Source: Epiperipatus broadwayi
Taxonomy: Eukaryota > Onychophora > Udeonychophora > Euonychophora > Peripatidae
Assembly: GCA_028023455.1 (NCBI GenBank)
Contig: JAQFVV010000183.1
Span: 2,081,975 to 2,145,974, forward strand
DNA: 64,000 nt
Reading direction: 5' to 3'
Shown: piece after piece, positions 35,280-46,389 of the stretch
Position numbering within the stretch: the first letter of the stretch is position 1
Layout: each line of letters begins with the position of its first letter
Translations under genes and position numbers: made by a program
The notes under the pieces: generated by a model
Seen by the model: the letters and a program-made list of their open reading frames with translations, nothing else
Database searches by the model: none
Told to the model about the DNA's origin: nothing

Positions 35280-35446
35280 TAAAGTGTGCTCTCCACTATT
35301 TTGAATTCTAAAGACTACCCAAAATCACCACTGACACATTTGAGAAACCCCGTGTAGATTATTCAATGTTATTTTATCACTTTGATATGTTAGCAGTGGT
35401 TTTGAGCAGTCCTTAGAATCTAAAATGGCAAAGACCACACTCTAAA
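35280..35446. repeat. Inverted repeat beside the LTR element
   Basis: AGTGTGCTCTCCACTATTTT then GATTC-like/CTAAAG and CAAAATCACCACTG at 35,283-35,333 pair with the inverse at 35,386-35,445 (CAGTGGTTTTGAGCAGTCC, AGAATCTAAAATGG, GACCACACTCT). Arms are about 58 bp, roughly 80 percent alike. Non-coding. Confidence 0.7.
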
Positions 35447-35449
35447 TCA

Positions 35450-36320
35450 GCACCCATAATTTTATTGCATTGGGTGCTAAAAAAATTTTAAAAGAAATCA
35501 TCTGCAAAAATATGACTTTATAGTAATTGTGGAAAACTTTTGCATGAAATGCTAAAAGAATTAAGAAATATGAGTGCTGATAATGAAATCAGTCACATGG
35601 CAAAAACCTATAAATATATGTACATGAGAGGAATCTTTCCCTTTCATTGCTATTTAGTTGTTTGAGCATGGAGGGTAGACTTTTACAATCATTTGCCCTT
35701 GTGTCAAATATATCCCTTGAGATCATCCAAATGAATAACTAAAACATCTGAAACATATTCAGAAGCTTAGAATGTGTGAACAAGTGGAATTTAAATATTT
35801 TTTCTTAAAATTCAGGAATGCTACACTTAAGTTAAAATGATAAAAACTAATAATTACCTACTAAAACTCATTTACAAATGGAGAAAAACAATGTGTTTTG
35901 ATCTCACTCAATATTTAAAATTTATTGCCCTAATAGATTCACTAGATTTGCAAAGATGGTCTTACATTCTACATTCTACTTTGGGATTTTTACACTAAAA
36001 ATGCTGAAAGATTTGAATCAATTTTTCAAAATGTTTTAAATTTCTTAAAATATGTCTTCATAAAATCTTAAACTTTCAATAAACTTTAGGTAAGAAAATA
36101 TTTTTTGTACATATGTAGTATTATCTACTTTTCCTTGATTTCAAATAAATAAAAATTCTCTCAAAAGGAAAGCAAGATTTAAAAAGAATATACAGGTAAT
36201 ATGATTTTAATTACATAGTAGTAATTTTAAAATTAATGATGTAGGTATGTATGTAACTAAAATTGATCTTTAGAATTAAAAGCTAAAAATATAAGTTATA
36301 TATATATATATATATGATCA
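35450..36320. other. AT-rich spacer, nothing recognised
   Basis: No gene or structured repeat identified; a TA microsatellite lies at 36,296-36,315. Confidence 0.5.
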
Positions 36321-36324
36321 CTAG

Positions 36325-37135
36325 ATCATATATAACAAGTTATAAATTTTGTAACTTGCTTTTAAGCTTGCATTTTATGATCACTAGATGGAGCTTACCA
36401 ATAGCTCCAAACAAGCTTTGTTTTTATAAGTGCCAAAAGAAATAGAATTCAAAATCTTTATTGTTATTCCTACCTCCAGACCAGCTGCTTTCAAGTTTAT
36501 GGCTTACATTGGAGAGCTGGGAGTCTAGAAACTAGATCTAAAATACTAACTCAAAAGTCAGCACTTATGAAACACATGTCTATCAATTTGAAAGCATGGA
36601 TTTATCAGACACATAAATATCTTCAAATATAGCCTACCAACCAGATAGTTATATGGATGTGAATTCAGCTCAGTTTCACCATATAGTAATAGCATCTGCA
36701 ATATATAGCATTGCAAAAACCTTCAAAAGTACACTTATAATAATTAAAACAAGTTATAAATTTCATAACTTGCTTTTAAGCTTGCATTTTATTATCACTA
36801 GATGGAGCTTACCAATATCTCTAAACAAGCTGGATTTGAAGACCTTTACTTGTCTGATAAATTTAGGCTTTAAAATTGATAGAAACGTGTTTTACAAGTG
36901 CTGACTTTTGAGTTAGTATTTTAGATCTAGTTTCTAGACTCCCAGCCCTCCACTGACATGAGCTATAAGCTCAAAACCAGCTGGTCTGGAGGTAGGGATA
37001 ATGATAGAGATTTTGAATTCTATCTCTTTCGGCACTTATAAAAACAAAGTTTGTTTAGAGCTATTGATAAGCTCCATCTAGTGATCATAAAATATCAGCT
37101 TAAAAGCAAGTTATGAAATTTATAATGTTTTAATT
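36325..37135. mobile_element. Foldback family F5, direct-direct-inverted layout
   Basis: Unit 1 at 36,331 onward: ACAAGTTATAAATTTTG, CTTGCTTTTAAGCTTGCATTTTA, TCACTAGATGGAGCTTACC. Its head recurs directly at 36,746-36,830. An inverted unit at about 36,885-37,130 pairs with unit 1, including a hammerhead-like region. It shares with F2 (61 kb) and F4 (62.1 kb) the order: palindromic GCTTGCATTT...AAACAAGC head, hammerhead, and CTAGATCTAAAA near a CATTTAT/CACTTAT block. These are therefore related families. Non-coding. Confidence 0.78.
36940..36998 (+). ncRNA. Hammerhead-like ribozyme relic (family F5)
   Basis: Stem I is strong: CCTCCA/TGGAGG next to the core, internal loop AGC/TA, then TCCC/GGGA. 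Stem II is GAGC, loop TATAA, GCTC. Stem III is the perfect palindrome ACCAG/CTGGT, followed by C and the predicted cleavage point at 36,986/36,987 (GTC). The two core strands are mutated: CTGACAT for CTGANGA, and AAAA for GAAA. It is recognisable but probably inactive. A more decayed copy on the minus strand lies in the left arm at about 36,467-36,522, where GAAA is kept. Confidence 0.55.
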
Positions 37136-37189
37136 ATTATATATATATAACAAAACAAAATGTCTATGCTTTCACCATAAACTGAAGAA

Positions 37190-37425
37190 ATTTTAGTATG
37201 AAGATTTGCTATCTTAATATATATCTGAGCACTTATAGCATATATGTGTAGAGTTGATAATCTGGACCAACTGATGATTGTTGGTTTAGCATGAAATACG
37301 TATATTGGTGATTATTTATCTTTTTGACATATATGTGTTCAAGTGTATCAGTGATATGAAATAGAGTGGTGAGTGGTGTGAAAGTCTGTAATCATGTACC
37401 CTATATATTACATATATTGATATAG
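37190..37425 (+). mobile_element. Family F3 SINE-like element with hammerhead (copy B)
   Basis: Matches copy C (54.1 kb) from the TATCTTAATAT block (37,210) through the hammerhead (37,257-37,315) to a tRNA-like region with TATCAGTGATATGAAATAGAG and GTCTGTAATCATGTACCC (37,384-37,402), a decayed B-box position. Confidence 0.75.
37257..37315 (+). ncRNA. Type I hammerhead ribozyme (family F3, copy B)
   Basis: CTGATGA at 37,271-37,277, GAAA at 37,293-37,296. Stem III is the perfect palindrome ATAC/GTAT with no loop. Cleavage is predicted after A at 37,304. Stem I: CCAA/TTGG, internal loop TGGA/T, then ATAATC/GATTAT, all Watson-Crick. Stem II (TTGTT, loop, AGCAT) has lost its closing pair relative to copy A, so activity may be reduced. 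Confidence 0.7.
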
Positions 37426-37429
37426 GTAT

Positions 37430-38005
37430 ATAATAAGCCTGTATTTCAGTTAATAAGCATGATTGTGTATATTGCTCCGGGGTGGAAAAATGGTTGCTGG
37501 CATATTATAAAATTTTATTTATAATTATTTTTTGTTTTAAACATAATCATGAACATCAGTCATAGATGGGAAAATAGCTGCTTGTATGTAAAATGTATTA
37601 AATTTACCATTTTTAATACTTTTTTTTTTGTTTGTTTATTTACAGTTTTGTTTGTTTACATTTTTGGATGTAGCATATCATTGAAGTTGTATATATTGAC
37701 ACAATATAGTTTATGGCTTCATTGTATTTCTATCATTTTTAGCATATAAATTATTAACTATTTTTCTCATCTCTTCACTTCAACTTCCACTTTCTTTACT
37801 AATTATCTATTATTTCTATTTTCTATTACTATTTTTTTTTTTGTGATCTTAATTTTTTTGTATAAATTATTTTATTCTGAAATAGATAAAACCTATCTCT
37901 GGGTTTTTAACTTTTTCTGTATCTTTGTACTGTTTTCTAATTCCTTTTTTTTTTGTTTTTATTTGTTTTAAATTTAAAATCACCAGCATCTTATATCCAT
38001 GCTTT
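37430..38005. other. AT-rich spacer; T-rich on plus strand
   Basis: No gene recognised. From about 37,760 the plus strand is strongly T-rich. Confidence 0.5.
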
Positions 38006-38009
38006 TACC

Positions 38010-38168
38010 TTACTAAGCAACCTTTAAGCTATCAACAATCTCAATCTTTTGTCAAGGCAACCTCCTTTAACAGTGTTTATATAAAAGATCATAGATAAAA
38101 GTGGTATGACCATTATTGTTAAAAGAGGTTGCCTTGACTACAGGTTGAAATTGTTGATAGCTTAAAGT
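38010..38168. repeat. Hairpin repeat, family shared with 56.8 kb
   Basis: AACCTTTAAGCTATCAACAAT and GTCAAGGCAACCTC (38,020-38,073) pair with the inverse at 38,125-38,167 (GAGGTTGCCTTGAC, ATTGTTGATAGCTTAAAG). One diverged arm (ATCAACAATTTCAAACTG, GTCAAGGCAACTCC) recurs at about 56,827-56,862. Both loci lie by faintly coding-like minus-strand tracts (38,170-38,590 and 56,950-57,300), so they may be ends of one degraded element. Confidence 0.6.
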
Positions 38169-38944
38169 TTGATTGTTACCATTGATATTTATAAACCTAT
38201 TAAAGTCTTGAGTAATTGGTTTTATTTTCTTAGTAAATATATGCTTTTACCATCTATAGGATTCTTAATTTTCAGTATCTTCCTTGTTTTTTTTTTTTAT
38301 ATCTTTCTTTACTTTTTAAATCATTGGCAACACTTCTAACTTAATTACTTTTTTATATGTTTTCACTGTGGTATTTTTTGCAATAATTCACATTTTCTAT
38401 TTGAATTTACTTTGTTTAATCAGTCTATTACTATTTGCACTATTTTTTTTTTATTCAACATACAAACTTTTTCCCTAAAATTCTTTTCCAATCTATCAGT
38501 AGCTCAATTTTATAAGCTCTTAGCTAGTCTTTTTTTTTTTTTCAAAAATAATACCAATTCCACCATTATTAAGTTGAAATCCTAATCTGTGAATAAAACC
38601 TTATAAATTATAAATAAACTGGTTATGTGAGTTATCAATAACTAGTTCAATATTTAGATGATAACTGTAAGTAAAGACAGAAGTCACCACTTTCTAAAGC
38701 CTAAAGAAATAAGTTAATAAAAATATGTCATGTTTGATTTGGTATGCTTCAAAATTATATAGGTATATATGTTATATAGATATCTAATGCTATGAATATA
38801 TATATATATATCAAAATATTAATATATAACAAACTAACCAAAGGAAATACATATAAAAACAAAAAAAGACTTATAAATCCAATATATATATATATATATA
38901 TATGTTTAAACTCCTTTAAATTTTTTATTATTATTTTATTTTAG

Positions 38945-39032
38945 TCGAATTCAACAGCAATACGATCAATTAGAAAAAGAATATAATCAAGCAGCTATGG
39001 GTCTCCTGAAGCAAAGCAATCGTGATGCTAAG
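38945..39032 (+). CDS. Candidate internal exon, coiled-coil type protein (partial gene)
   Basis: An 88-bp stretch between a good acceptor (T-rich tract then TTATTTTAG ending at 38,944) and a good donor (AAG then GTAAAAATA, from 39,033). It reads without stops as one base completing the previous codon, then 29 codons: RIQQQYDQLEKEYNQ followed by AAMGLLKQSNRDAK. Gln/Glu/Lys-rich with hydrophobic spacing compatible with a coiled coil. Base composition is clearly less AT-rich than the flanks. I do not recognise the protein. No partner exon was found in the window, so flanking introns would be long. It is the only convincing host-gene exon here. Confidence 0.5.
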
Positions 39033-39034
39033 GT

Positions 39035-39300
39035 AAAAATAAGTTTATTTTTAAATATATTTATTACTCATTAAGTAATAGTTTTATCTATATTTACAAG
39101 AAGCTTTATTAAATAATTAATTGGTATAATCATAAATATACCAGATTTTATATTTATAATTGAAGTCTAAACTGTTAAGATACATTGAGCTGGAAATAAT
39201 AATGATTAGAAGTTTTATTGGATAATAAATTTTAAATGATAATCAATTTCAGTTAATTAAAATTATAAAACTTATAATTTAAAAAAAAAATCATTTTATA
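39035..39300. other. Likely intron or spacer
   Basis: AT-rich, nothing recognised; would be intronic if the preceding exon is real. Confidence 0.4.
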
Positions 39301-39301
39301 G

Positions 39302-40378
39302 TTATGAATCATCATCAACCATTTTCAATGCACTGCAGAATGAAGATCTCTCCAAGTTCAATCCATCTTCTCCGATTTCTAGTCTCTCTTCTTCACATCA
39401 TCCCTGCACACTTTCTTATTTCATCCATCTATCTTGCATGTAGTCTCTTTCTATGTCGTTTACAGTCTCTTTGAAATCCCATTTAAGATGTCAATTGTCC
39501 ATCTATTATCATCTCTTCTAGCAATATGCCCAGCACAACTCCATCTCAGTCTTTTAATTCTTTCAATGATGTTAGTAATACTTATTTGTTATCTTACCCA
39601 TGTATTGTGTTTTTGATCTCTTCTTCTTACTCCTAAAATGCATCTTTCCATACTTCTTTGAGTGGTTTGAAAGTCTTTGTATTACTCTTCTATCAAGTGT
39701 CCAAGTCTCAGATTCATAAGTAAGGACTGGCAAAGACATTTATTAAAAACCTTACTTTTCAAACACATAGGCATATTTCTTTATAGTATTGTTATTTCTA
39801 CCAAAGGCACTCAAACCAAGTTTAATTTTATGATTAATTTCATCCATAAGGTTTCCATTTGTATTAATAATCTGACCAAGGTATTTATAGTTGTTAACTT
39901 CTTCTAACTCCCCATAATCAATCTTTATTTTCATCTTTTGAGAAAATACATTGAACATTGCTTTAGTCTTTGTAACATTTACCTTTAGTCCTACTTTGTT
40001 ATTTTCATCTGACAACTCCTGCAACATTTTCTGAAGCTCTGAAGCAGCATTGCAAAGACAATTACATCATCTGCAAAATCTAGATGATTTAAATAAATTT
40101 CATTTACTTTTACTGCTTTAACTTTCCATTTTAATCCACAAAATACTTCTTGCAGCACAGTTGTAAAAAGTTTTGGAGGTACAGAATCACATTGTCTTAC
40201 ATCTGTCACAATGTTAACCTTCATAGTATCATTACATAATCTAATTGTTGCTGTTGCATTTTTATAAATATTTATCTGAATATGACAACATCCTGGATCT
40301 ATATCTTGATGATCCAATGGTTTAATCATTGAAGAAATTTTTATAGAATCAAATGTCTTATGAGCATGCACAAAAATT
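39302..40378 (-). mobile_element. RTE non-LTR retrotransposon, 5'-truncated antisense copy
   Basis: Third member of the RTE family. The tail (ATCATCATC on plus) is at 39,307-39,316. The C-terminal block is at 39,450-39,750. A frame at 39,752-40,027 reads MLQELSDENNKVGLKVN through YLGQIINTNGN. A frame at 39,991-40,371 has a KTFDS motif A remnant, RQCDSVPPKLFT (motif B, mutated from LRQGDS) and HLDFADDVIVFA (motif C). A small deletion separates the two frames. It ends near motif A, so it has no endonuclease and is inactive. Confidence 0.87.
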
Positions 40379-40379
40379 C

Positions 40380-41290
40380 AAACCCAGCATAAACTTGAAA
40401 AAAAATAATATTTTTTTTTTCACAACTGGGAATCCTATAGATAATATCAAATATTTTTAGAGTAATTGTCAATACCAATAGGTAGATAAGTTAGGTATTC
40501 TGTATTTGATTAATAAATTGATATTTAGCTGAGAATAAAATGACTTCTGGATTATATACATTAAGTAGCTGAGAATTAATTGTAACAAGCATAAGTGAAG
40601 TATGATCATTAATTAGACAGGTGTTTATTAATGTTGAGTCTATAGTTCTTTTTTATGCTCATTTGTTTTCCAGTAGCATTTATCAGATTTTTTGCAGCAT
40701 TTGAAATAATATTTACACAATTTTGACTTTTATATATTTAATCTGTGAAATTAAAAGTAACATTAAAATATTGGCAAACAATTCTACTTAGAGTTGTTAA
40801 AAAGAACAAAGATGTTTATTATGTTAAATTGTTAATGATATTTTATAAGATAATAAATCTTCATGAAAAGATGAAGAGAGAGAGTAATGATTAGTCTGAA
40901 AGTTGATGATGAGACTTTATAGGTTGGACTATATCCATCATCAAAAATTAACTACTGTATCTTTTAAAAAATTCAAACTTCATTTAAATCTAAGATCTTT
41001 AGATTCATGAATTCAGAATTTAAGATGCTCCTGCCAAATAAACAAGTAAAAATGTTATATATACTTATTTAGATGGTTTTTGATTTCTTCATTTGTTCTT
41101 AAGGACAAGATTAATGAATGGTTTTTAAACATTATGATTTCTTTGCATGGTAATACCAAATAACACACCATTTTATTTAATGTGATAATTCATAATGTTT
41201 GTAAAACACTCATTAACTTTGTTCTTAAAACAAATAATGAAATCATTAGGACTTTCATAGAGAAATATATAAAATTTGTATTAAATGTTG
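40380..41290. other. AT-rich spacer, nothing recognised
   Basis: No gene or repeat structure identified. Confidence 0.5.
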
Positions 41291-41294
41291 TATT

Positions 41295-41845
41295 TAACAG
41301 AATAGCCTAATTGGTTAGAGCATCATTTTAAATTCAATACTCTTGACTCTAAAGATCCCAGTTTGATATCCATGCTAGCCTGTTAATGCTCAGCCTTGTA
41401 ACAAATGAAGAAGAGGAAAATAACACTCCTTGAAGTGGTGTTTTCTGAAAATTTGTGATGATGATATTTCAATTTTATTTATTTGTTGAACTGTTTCCAC
41501 CATCTAATATTAAGTATTGAATGTTTTAAAAAAAAATAACTTTATTTAAATTTCCAAATTGTATTCAACTGTTAGTAATAGCACACAGGTTAGTATATGC
41601 AGAATGGCTCAATTGGTTAAAGCATTATCTTAAAAACTCAATAATCAAGAATCTAAAGTCCAGATCTGATTTCCATGCTAATACTGTCACTGGCCAGACC
41701 AGCAACACCTGAAAAAGAAAGGATTTTACTAACAGTTGAATGCAATTTGGAACTTTAAATAAAGTAATTTTTTTTAAAGACATTCAATACTTATTAGTAG
41801 ATGGTTGAAATATCCCAACAAATAAATAACTACTTGAAATGATGT
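41295..41845. repeat. Foldback containing two tRNA-like SINE heads
   Basis: Two diverged tRNA-like heads run in the same direction: TAGCCTAATTGGTTAGAGCA at 41,304 and ATGGCTCAATTGGTTAAAGC at 41,608. They have A-box character and degenerate B-box regions (CCCAGTTTGATATCC, GATCTGATTTCC). Around and between them an inverted repeat pairs 41,470-41,585 with 41,727-41,840 (TATTTATTTGTTGAACTG through CAACTGTTAGTAA and inverse). After the first head a strong hairpin at about 41,415-41,450 is preceded by ATGAAGAA and followed by GAAA, again hammerhead-like but with a changed first base. Confidence 0.65.
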
Positions 41846-41849
41846 GTCA

Positions 41850-42229
41850 TGTATTAACCTGTGCACTATTGATAACAGTTGAATATATTTGAAATGTTTA
41901 AATAAAATTTGGAATTTTTTAAAAACATTTACGGTTAACTTTAGATGACGGAAATAGTACAATATACAAATAAAATGGTGTCCAGAATATATAAATGTCT
42001 ATTTCCTTACACTTATAATAATGACATAGACAGAAATGGGTCAATTTATTTACCCAATTTAACTAATGCTGAAAATAATATTAGATTTAAATTCTTTTTT
42101 TTTATCTATCGATTTTTGGGTGCTGTTATATTACTTCAATTAAAATTTAAATAAATGAACGTCTATATATATATATATAATCTATAAATAACAAATGCAC
42201 ATACATCAATTTGTGAATCAGAGTAAATA
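41850..42229. other. AT-rich spacer, nothing recognised
   Basis: No gene or repeat identified apart from a TA run at 42,163-42,180. Confidence 0.45.
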
Positions 42230-42592
42230 TAAACCACTAAAACATTGCATGATCATCATTTCTTATGCATACACAAGCTGTTAAAACAGTAACAAGACTC
42301 TTCATATTATAGTGCCTCCTAGTAAAGGCCATAGTAATCAATGGACTCAGCTTTATGTCTAGATAAAAAGGGAAAAGATGACTACTAGAGAATTGCATTA
42401 GATTCAAAGATTTAGGTACAGGCTCTCAGAGCCATGGTTCCTCACTGATGAAAGTCATAAGAAAACAGTCTGGGGATATTGCCTGAGTAAGCATTAGATG
42501 TGGATTTTGATGGACACATCTTCCAGCATATATTGATTACTGTTATTTTCACTAGGTGGAACTACTGTACAGAAAATGTGGCTGTTGCTTTT
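42230..42592. mobile_element. Foldback family F1, old full-length copy
   Basis: Starts AAACCACTAAAACATTGCATG and runs through both arms to AACTACTGTACAG, then a decayed end. The flanks TCAGAGTAAAT (42,218-42,228) and TCAGAGAAAT (from 42,593) suggest an imperfect TSD. It retains CTGATGA near 42,455 and AGTCTGGGGATATTG, but stem II and GAAA are damaged. Confidence 0.75.
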
Positions 42593-42599
42593 TCAGAGA

Positions 42600-42990
42600 A
42601 ATGTACTTTAAAATATTGATAGCTTAGCTTATTTTCAATGTTAGACTTCACATTCACGGCAATCAATTATTAAAACTTTTATTTAACATCTAATATTCCA
42701 GAGCATAAATCTTTCATTTATAATGTTATTAGAATTAGCAATGTATCATGCTTTTTTAATTTTTATTTTCTTAATATTTACTACTTTTCTGAAGACAGTA
42801 ATCTTGTCCCGAATTCTTCTCAGGGTAACAAAAAAAAAAACAGAACTAATTATATTAATTAGTGTTTTTAAATTTTTATTTATTGTTTGTTTTTCATTGA
42901 TTTATTATTCTAGAACCAAAACAGTATTTTGTACAACTAACATTTAGTTTCTGAATTACATATACAATTATTAATTAATCATTTGTGAAT
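42600..42990. other. AT-rich spacer, nothing recognised
   Basis: No gene recognised; a 74-codon hydrophobic open frame at 42,723-42,947 has no family features. Confidence 0.45.
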
Positions 42991-42992
42991 TG

Positions 42993-43455
42993 CAGGGGTG
43001 GCCAACTTTTGTGTTCATAAGATTTGCGATCGACTTGTTGTCTCAGGCTATCGACTTGTCATAGGCGTAGTCTAAGTGGAGGGAGGTGTGAAATACATAT
43101 TATTTTTATATATCTACCTAGTAAAAAATAACAATTCTTTAACAGGTCAAAAAACTCATGTCCGGGGTAATTAAAACAAAACGCGTAATTTATTAATAAT
43201 ATTTATTAATTCAAATTAGCTACATTAAGTCAAGATTAAAAATATTATTTTCAATAATGATACGACTTAGTGGACATCAGCTATCTAGAATTGAAAAAAA
43301 AAATTAATAAAAACAAAAATAAAAAAAACTTGAAAATCTTGACTTAATTTGTTTCACTCATTACCCGACAACTCTTGTCAGATTGTCCTCGCGATCGACC
43401 AAAAATGGCTTTGCGATCAACCGGTGGATCATGATCGACTTGTTGGACACCCCTG
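42993..43455. mobile_element. hAT-type MITE (non-autonomous DNA transposon)
   Basis: 463 bp bounded by 14-bp terminal inverted repeats: CAGGGGTGGCCAAC at 42,993-43,006 and, on the minus strand, CAGGGGTGTCCAAC at 43,442-43,455. CAGGGGTG ends are typical of hAT elements. Subterminal GCGATCGAC motifs are present near both ends. The expected 8-bp TSD (GTGAATTG versus ATCTAATT) is not recognisable. No transposase; its ends differ from those of the 5.1-7.9 kb hAT, so another element would have moved it. Confidence 0.82.
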
Positions 43456-43720
43456 ATCTAATTGATAGTTTGCCTTGTACTGTATTTAGAAAAATAAAGA
43501 GAATACTATTTACTAAATAAGAAAATATACTCATAAATAAAATAACTTTGGAGATTTGTTTTGTAATTGTGTAAAAAAAATATTACACATTTATTACTAG
43601 AATGAAATCAGAAATGAGATTATGGAGGGGGGGGGGATACATGAATATATAAAAATTGGGTTTTAGCTTTTATGTTGAAATTGGATAATTGTAAATATGA
43701 CTGTCAAAATAAAGTTATTG

Positions 43721-43830
43721 TCTTGCGTTGTTAGCCGAGAGGTATCGCAGCTGCCATGCAAGCAAGTAGTTGGTTGCAGACGGTTGTGGGTTCGCGTCCC
43801 GGCCGATGCTATGACATATGAAAAAAAAAA
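43721..43830 (+). mobile_element. tRNA-derived SINE with 15-bp TSD
   Basis: TCTTGCGTTGTTAGCCGAGAGG head (A-box-like), GTTGTGGGTTCGCGTCCCGG (B box), GATGCTATGACATATG tail, then A10. Flanked by a perfect AAAATAAAGTTATTG at 43,706-43,720 and 43,831-43,845. Subfamily partner of 13.9 kb (minus); sister of 18.3 kb. The perfect TSD implies a fairly recent insertion. Confidence 0.92.
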
Positions 43831-43999
43831 AAAATAAAGTTATTGAATGGATAAATATAATGTTATGAAAATATAATAAATAGCTTTGCAGTTTTAGAGT
43901 CTATGTAGATTAGAGAATAATAAAGGAAGAAATATAATAGTTAAAAAGTTTTAGGTTTCTTATTGACTATGAAATCCGAACTTCAATAAGAAAAGAAAT

Positions 44000-44172
44000 C
44001 CTAAAACAGTATCAAACCCTCCACACAGTAGTGCCACCTAGTGCAAGCCATAATAATAAATGGATGCAAGAAGTTTTGTGCATAAAATTCCTATCTAGTG
44101 CACTACTGTGTGAAGAGGTTGCTACTGTTTTAGTGGCTGGTGTAAACATAGAAAATGGTGATCATGTGAAAA
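44000..44172. mobile_element. Foldback family F1, short copy
   Basis: TAAAACAGTATCAAACCCTCC and AGTAGTGCCACCTAGTGCAAG on the left, CACTACTGTGTGAAGAGG and AAATGGTGATCATGTGA on the right. The central part is deleted. TSD not clear. Confidence 0.75.
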
Positions 44173-44174
44173 AA

Positions 44175-45285
44175 GGGAACTATCTCATCATATTGAATCA
44201 GGATATATGAATGGGAAAAGTCAAGGATAATAGGTAGAAAGTTTGTTTTCAGGAGCATTGGATAATCAATAAACATTAAGAAAACCATAATTCAAAAATT
44301 ACCTTAGGGATGATGATATAATAGCAGTATCATCTAATGCCAATTAATTATTCAAGTTTACTATAGATGGCGCTAGAGTAAATTGAAAGAACTGCTCCTG
44401 AAAATATGACTTAAATGTAAGAAAGAGAAGGTTATGTAATATTTTGTTGATTAAGAAAAATGTATTTTTATTATGTAAGATACGAAAAATTTTATAAAAA
44501 ATATATTACTGAACCATAATTATGAAAGATACCCTTCTTGCATTAATACAGTGGTAAAATAACAGATTCTGGAGCTAAAAACCCATGAATCATGCCCTTT
44601 GAATTTCTTATAAACCTCCAAGCAATAAACCATTAAATTGATATTATTATAGTAAATAATTCAAGGACTTTATTGTTTGTGAATTCATTAGAAGTTCGAA
44701 CTCTGGAAGTTTATTAGAATTGGAATCAGTCTAACAATCTTAGTTCCAGTCTGATGTTTTACCACTGCACTAAGTTATTCCGAATATTATTATAAAAGCT
44801 GAGTAAAGAGAACAGATATTTTTTTAAAGAAACTGACGTAGAATTGTGGGAAATATATATATAAATAATAATTTAGAATTATATAAGAGTAAAAATGTCT
44901 AGCATTAATATATATATATAACAATTAGGGTATTTTAAAGATTATGAGTTCATTGTTATTCGGTGCAAAGACCATAGCTTTAAATTCCAAAAAGAAAAGG
45001 AAAGGCGTTCTGTAAATGTGGTTTATGTGTAAATGGAAAGGAAAAACTGAATGTTTATGTTTGGAACATAGATAGAAGGTTAGAAATAAATATCAAGAAT
45101 GGGAAAAATTTAAAGATGGAGGAATGGAAAAGACAGAGAGATTTTGAACCTTTAATTTAGTTTTTTATGACTAGAATGTGGAAATATAATAAGTACAAGA
45201 TATAGGAAGTAATGGAAAAACATATATTATAATATCTACTATTTTTCCAGTTCTGGAAGAATAATTAGATGGAATAGTAAAGGAA
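44175..45285. other. AT-rich spacer, nothing recognised
   Basis: No gene or structured repeat identified. Confidence 0.5.
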
Positions 45286-45288
45286 AAG

Positions 45289-45568
45289 GATTTTTTATGG
45301 CCCATAATAGTTTCAGAGAGAGAGAATGTATAACTTGGCTAATAGATATCTGGATACATGTTTTTTATGGCCCATAATAGTTTCAGAGGGAGAGAATGTA
45401 TAACTTGGTTAATAGATATCTGAATACATGCTTTTTATGGCCCATAATAGTTTCAGAGGGATGTATAACTTGGTTAATAGATATCTGGATACATGTTTTT
45501 TTATGGCCCATAATAGTTTCAGAGGGAGAGAATGTATAACTTGGCTAATAGATATCTGGATACATGCC
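45289..45568. repeat. Minisatellite, about 70-bp unit, four copies
   Basis: TTTTTTATGGCCCATAATAG, then TTTCAGAGGGAGAGAATG, TATAACTTGG and TAATAGATATCTGGATACATG, repeated in tandem starting near 45,290, 45,361, 45,431 and 45,497. Unit 3 has lost about 8 bp of the GAGAGAATG part. Units differ by one to three bases, so the array is young. Confidence 0.93.
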
Positions 45569-45569
45569 A

Positions 45570-46388
45570 TATGTACACATAGAAATATTTTATAGTAAGA
45601 AAATAAGTCTTACATCACGTGACTTAACTTTTATATATAAATATTTTTTTTATTTTTTTTTAACTTACTGGTATTTATAATGTTATAATTTATATTAATT
45701 AAAACTTCAGCGTCTTGTAATACTTTTTTTAATGTTATCTCATTTATCAAAGCAATAAAAATCTTTTTACTTGACGTTTTTCCTTGATATTGGATTAATT
45801 GTGATTGAAGTTCTAGTGAAGACAAACTTAATGACAGTTTCTGTATTTTATTGATATCCGACTATGATTTTTCAAATAATTCCCTGACTTCTTACAAATC
45901 AAGTTCGGTTGCGAAATTCTTCAGTCAATAATAAATTGTTCTACAAGTTTAATAATTTCACATTATCTTTTGCTGATGACAGCGAAATTTAAAGTTTTCT
46001 TTAACTTTGTCTGTTTGAGATGAAACAAAAATATTTAAGTAAAAAATAAACAAACAGTATTATATATAAGTCATGTAGAAAACTTTTGACTTTTAAAAAA
46101 GTATTTTCTATTGATAAATAAATAAGACTGATTTACGTACTTTATATAAAACTCTTTCAGTTTCACATATGTGCTCATATATGAAAATGATTTCTATTTT
46201 CACATATAAACTGAAGATTCTTATTTCTAACTCAAGCCATCATATTACAAAACCTCTCACAATTTGGTTTATTTTTAATGCCTTTATCATCATAAAGAAA
46301 AAAGTTTTTTTTATATCAACTTAGCCATTTTCTTGATGGCTCTTAACTAATGCTTTATTTTTATCATCAGAAATTATAAGACAGCATT
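45570..46388. other. AT-rich spacer, nothing recognised
   Basis: No gene or structured repeat identified. Confidence 0.5.
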
Positions 46389-46389
46389 A

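Noticed and set aside
43728-43817. Possible functional tRNA gene
   Set aside because: Good A- and B-box-like sequence, but no clean cloverleaf; it has an A-tail and 15-bp TSD and recurs in diverged form, so it is a SINE.
45289-45568. CRISPR-like repeated array
   Set aside because: Tandem units abut with no unique spacers, in an animal-type genome.
45970-45995. CTGATGA followed by CAGC and GAAA
   Set aside because: Looks like a hammerhead core, but there is no stem II hairpin and no stem I pairing. Chance match.
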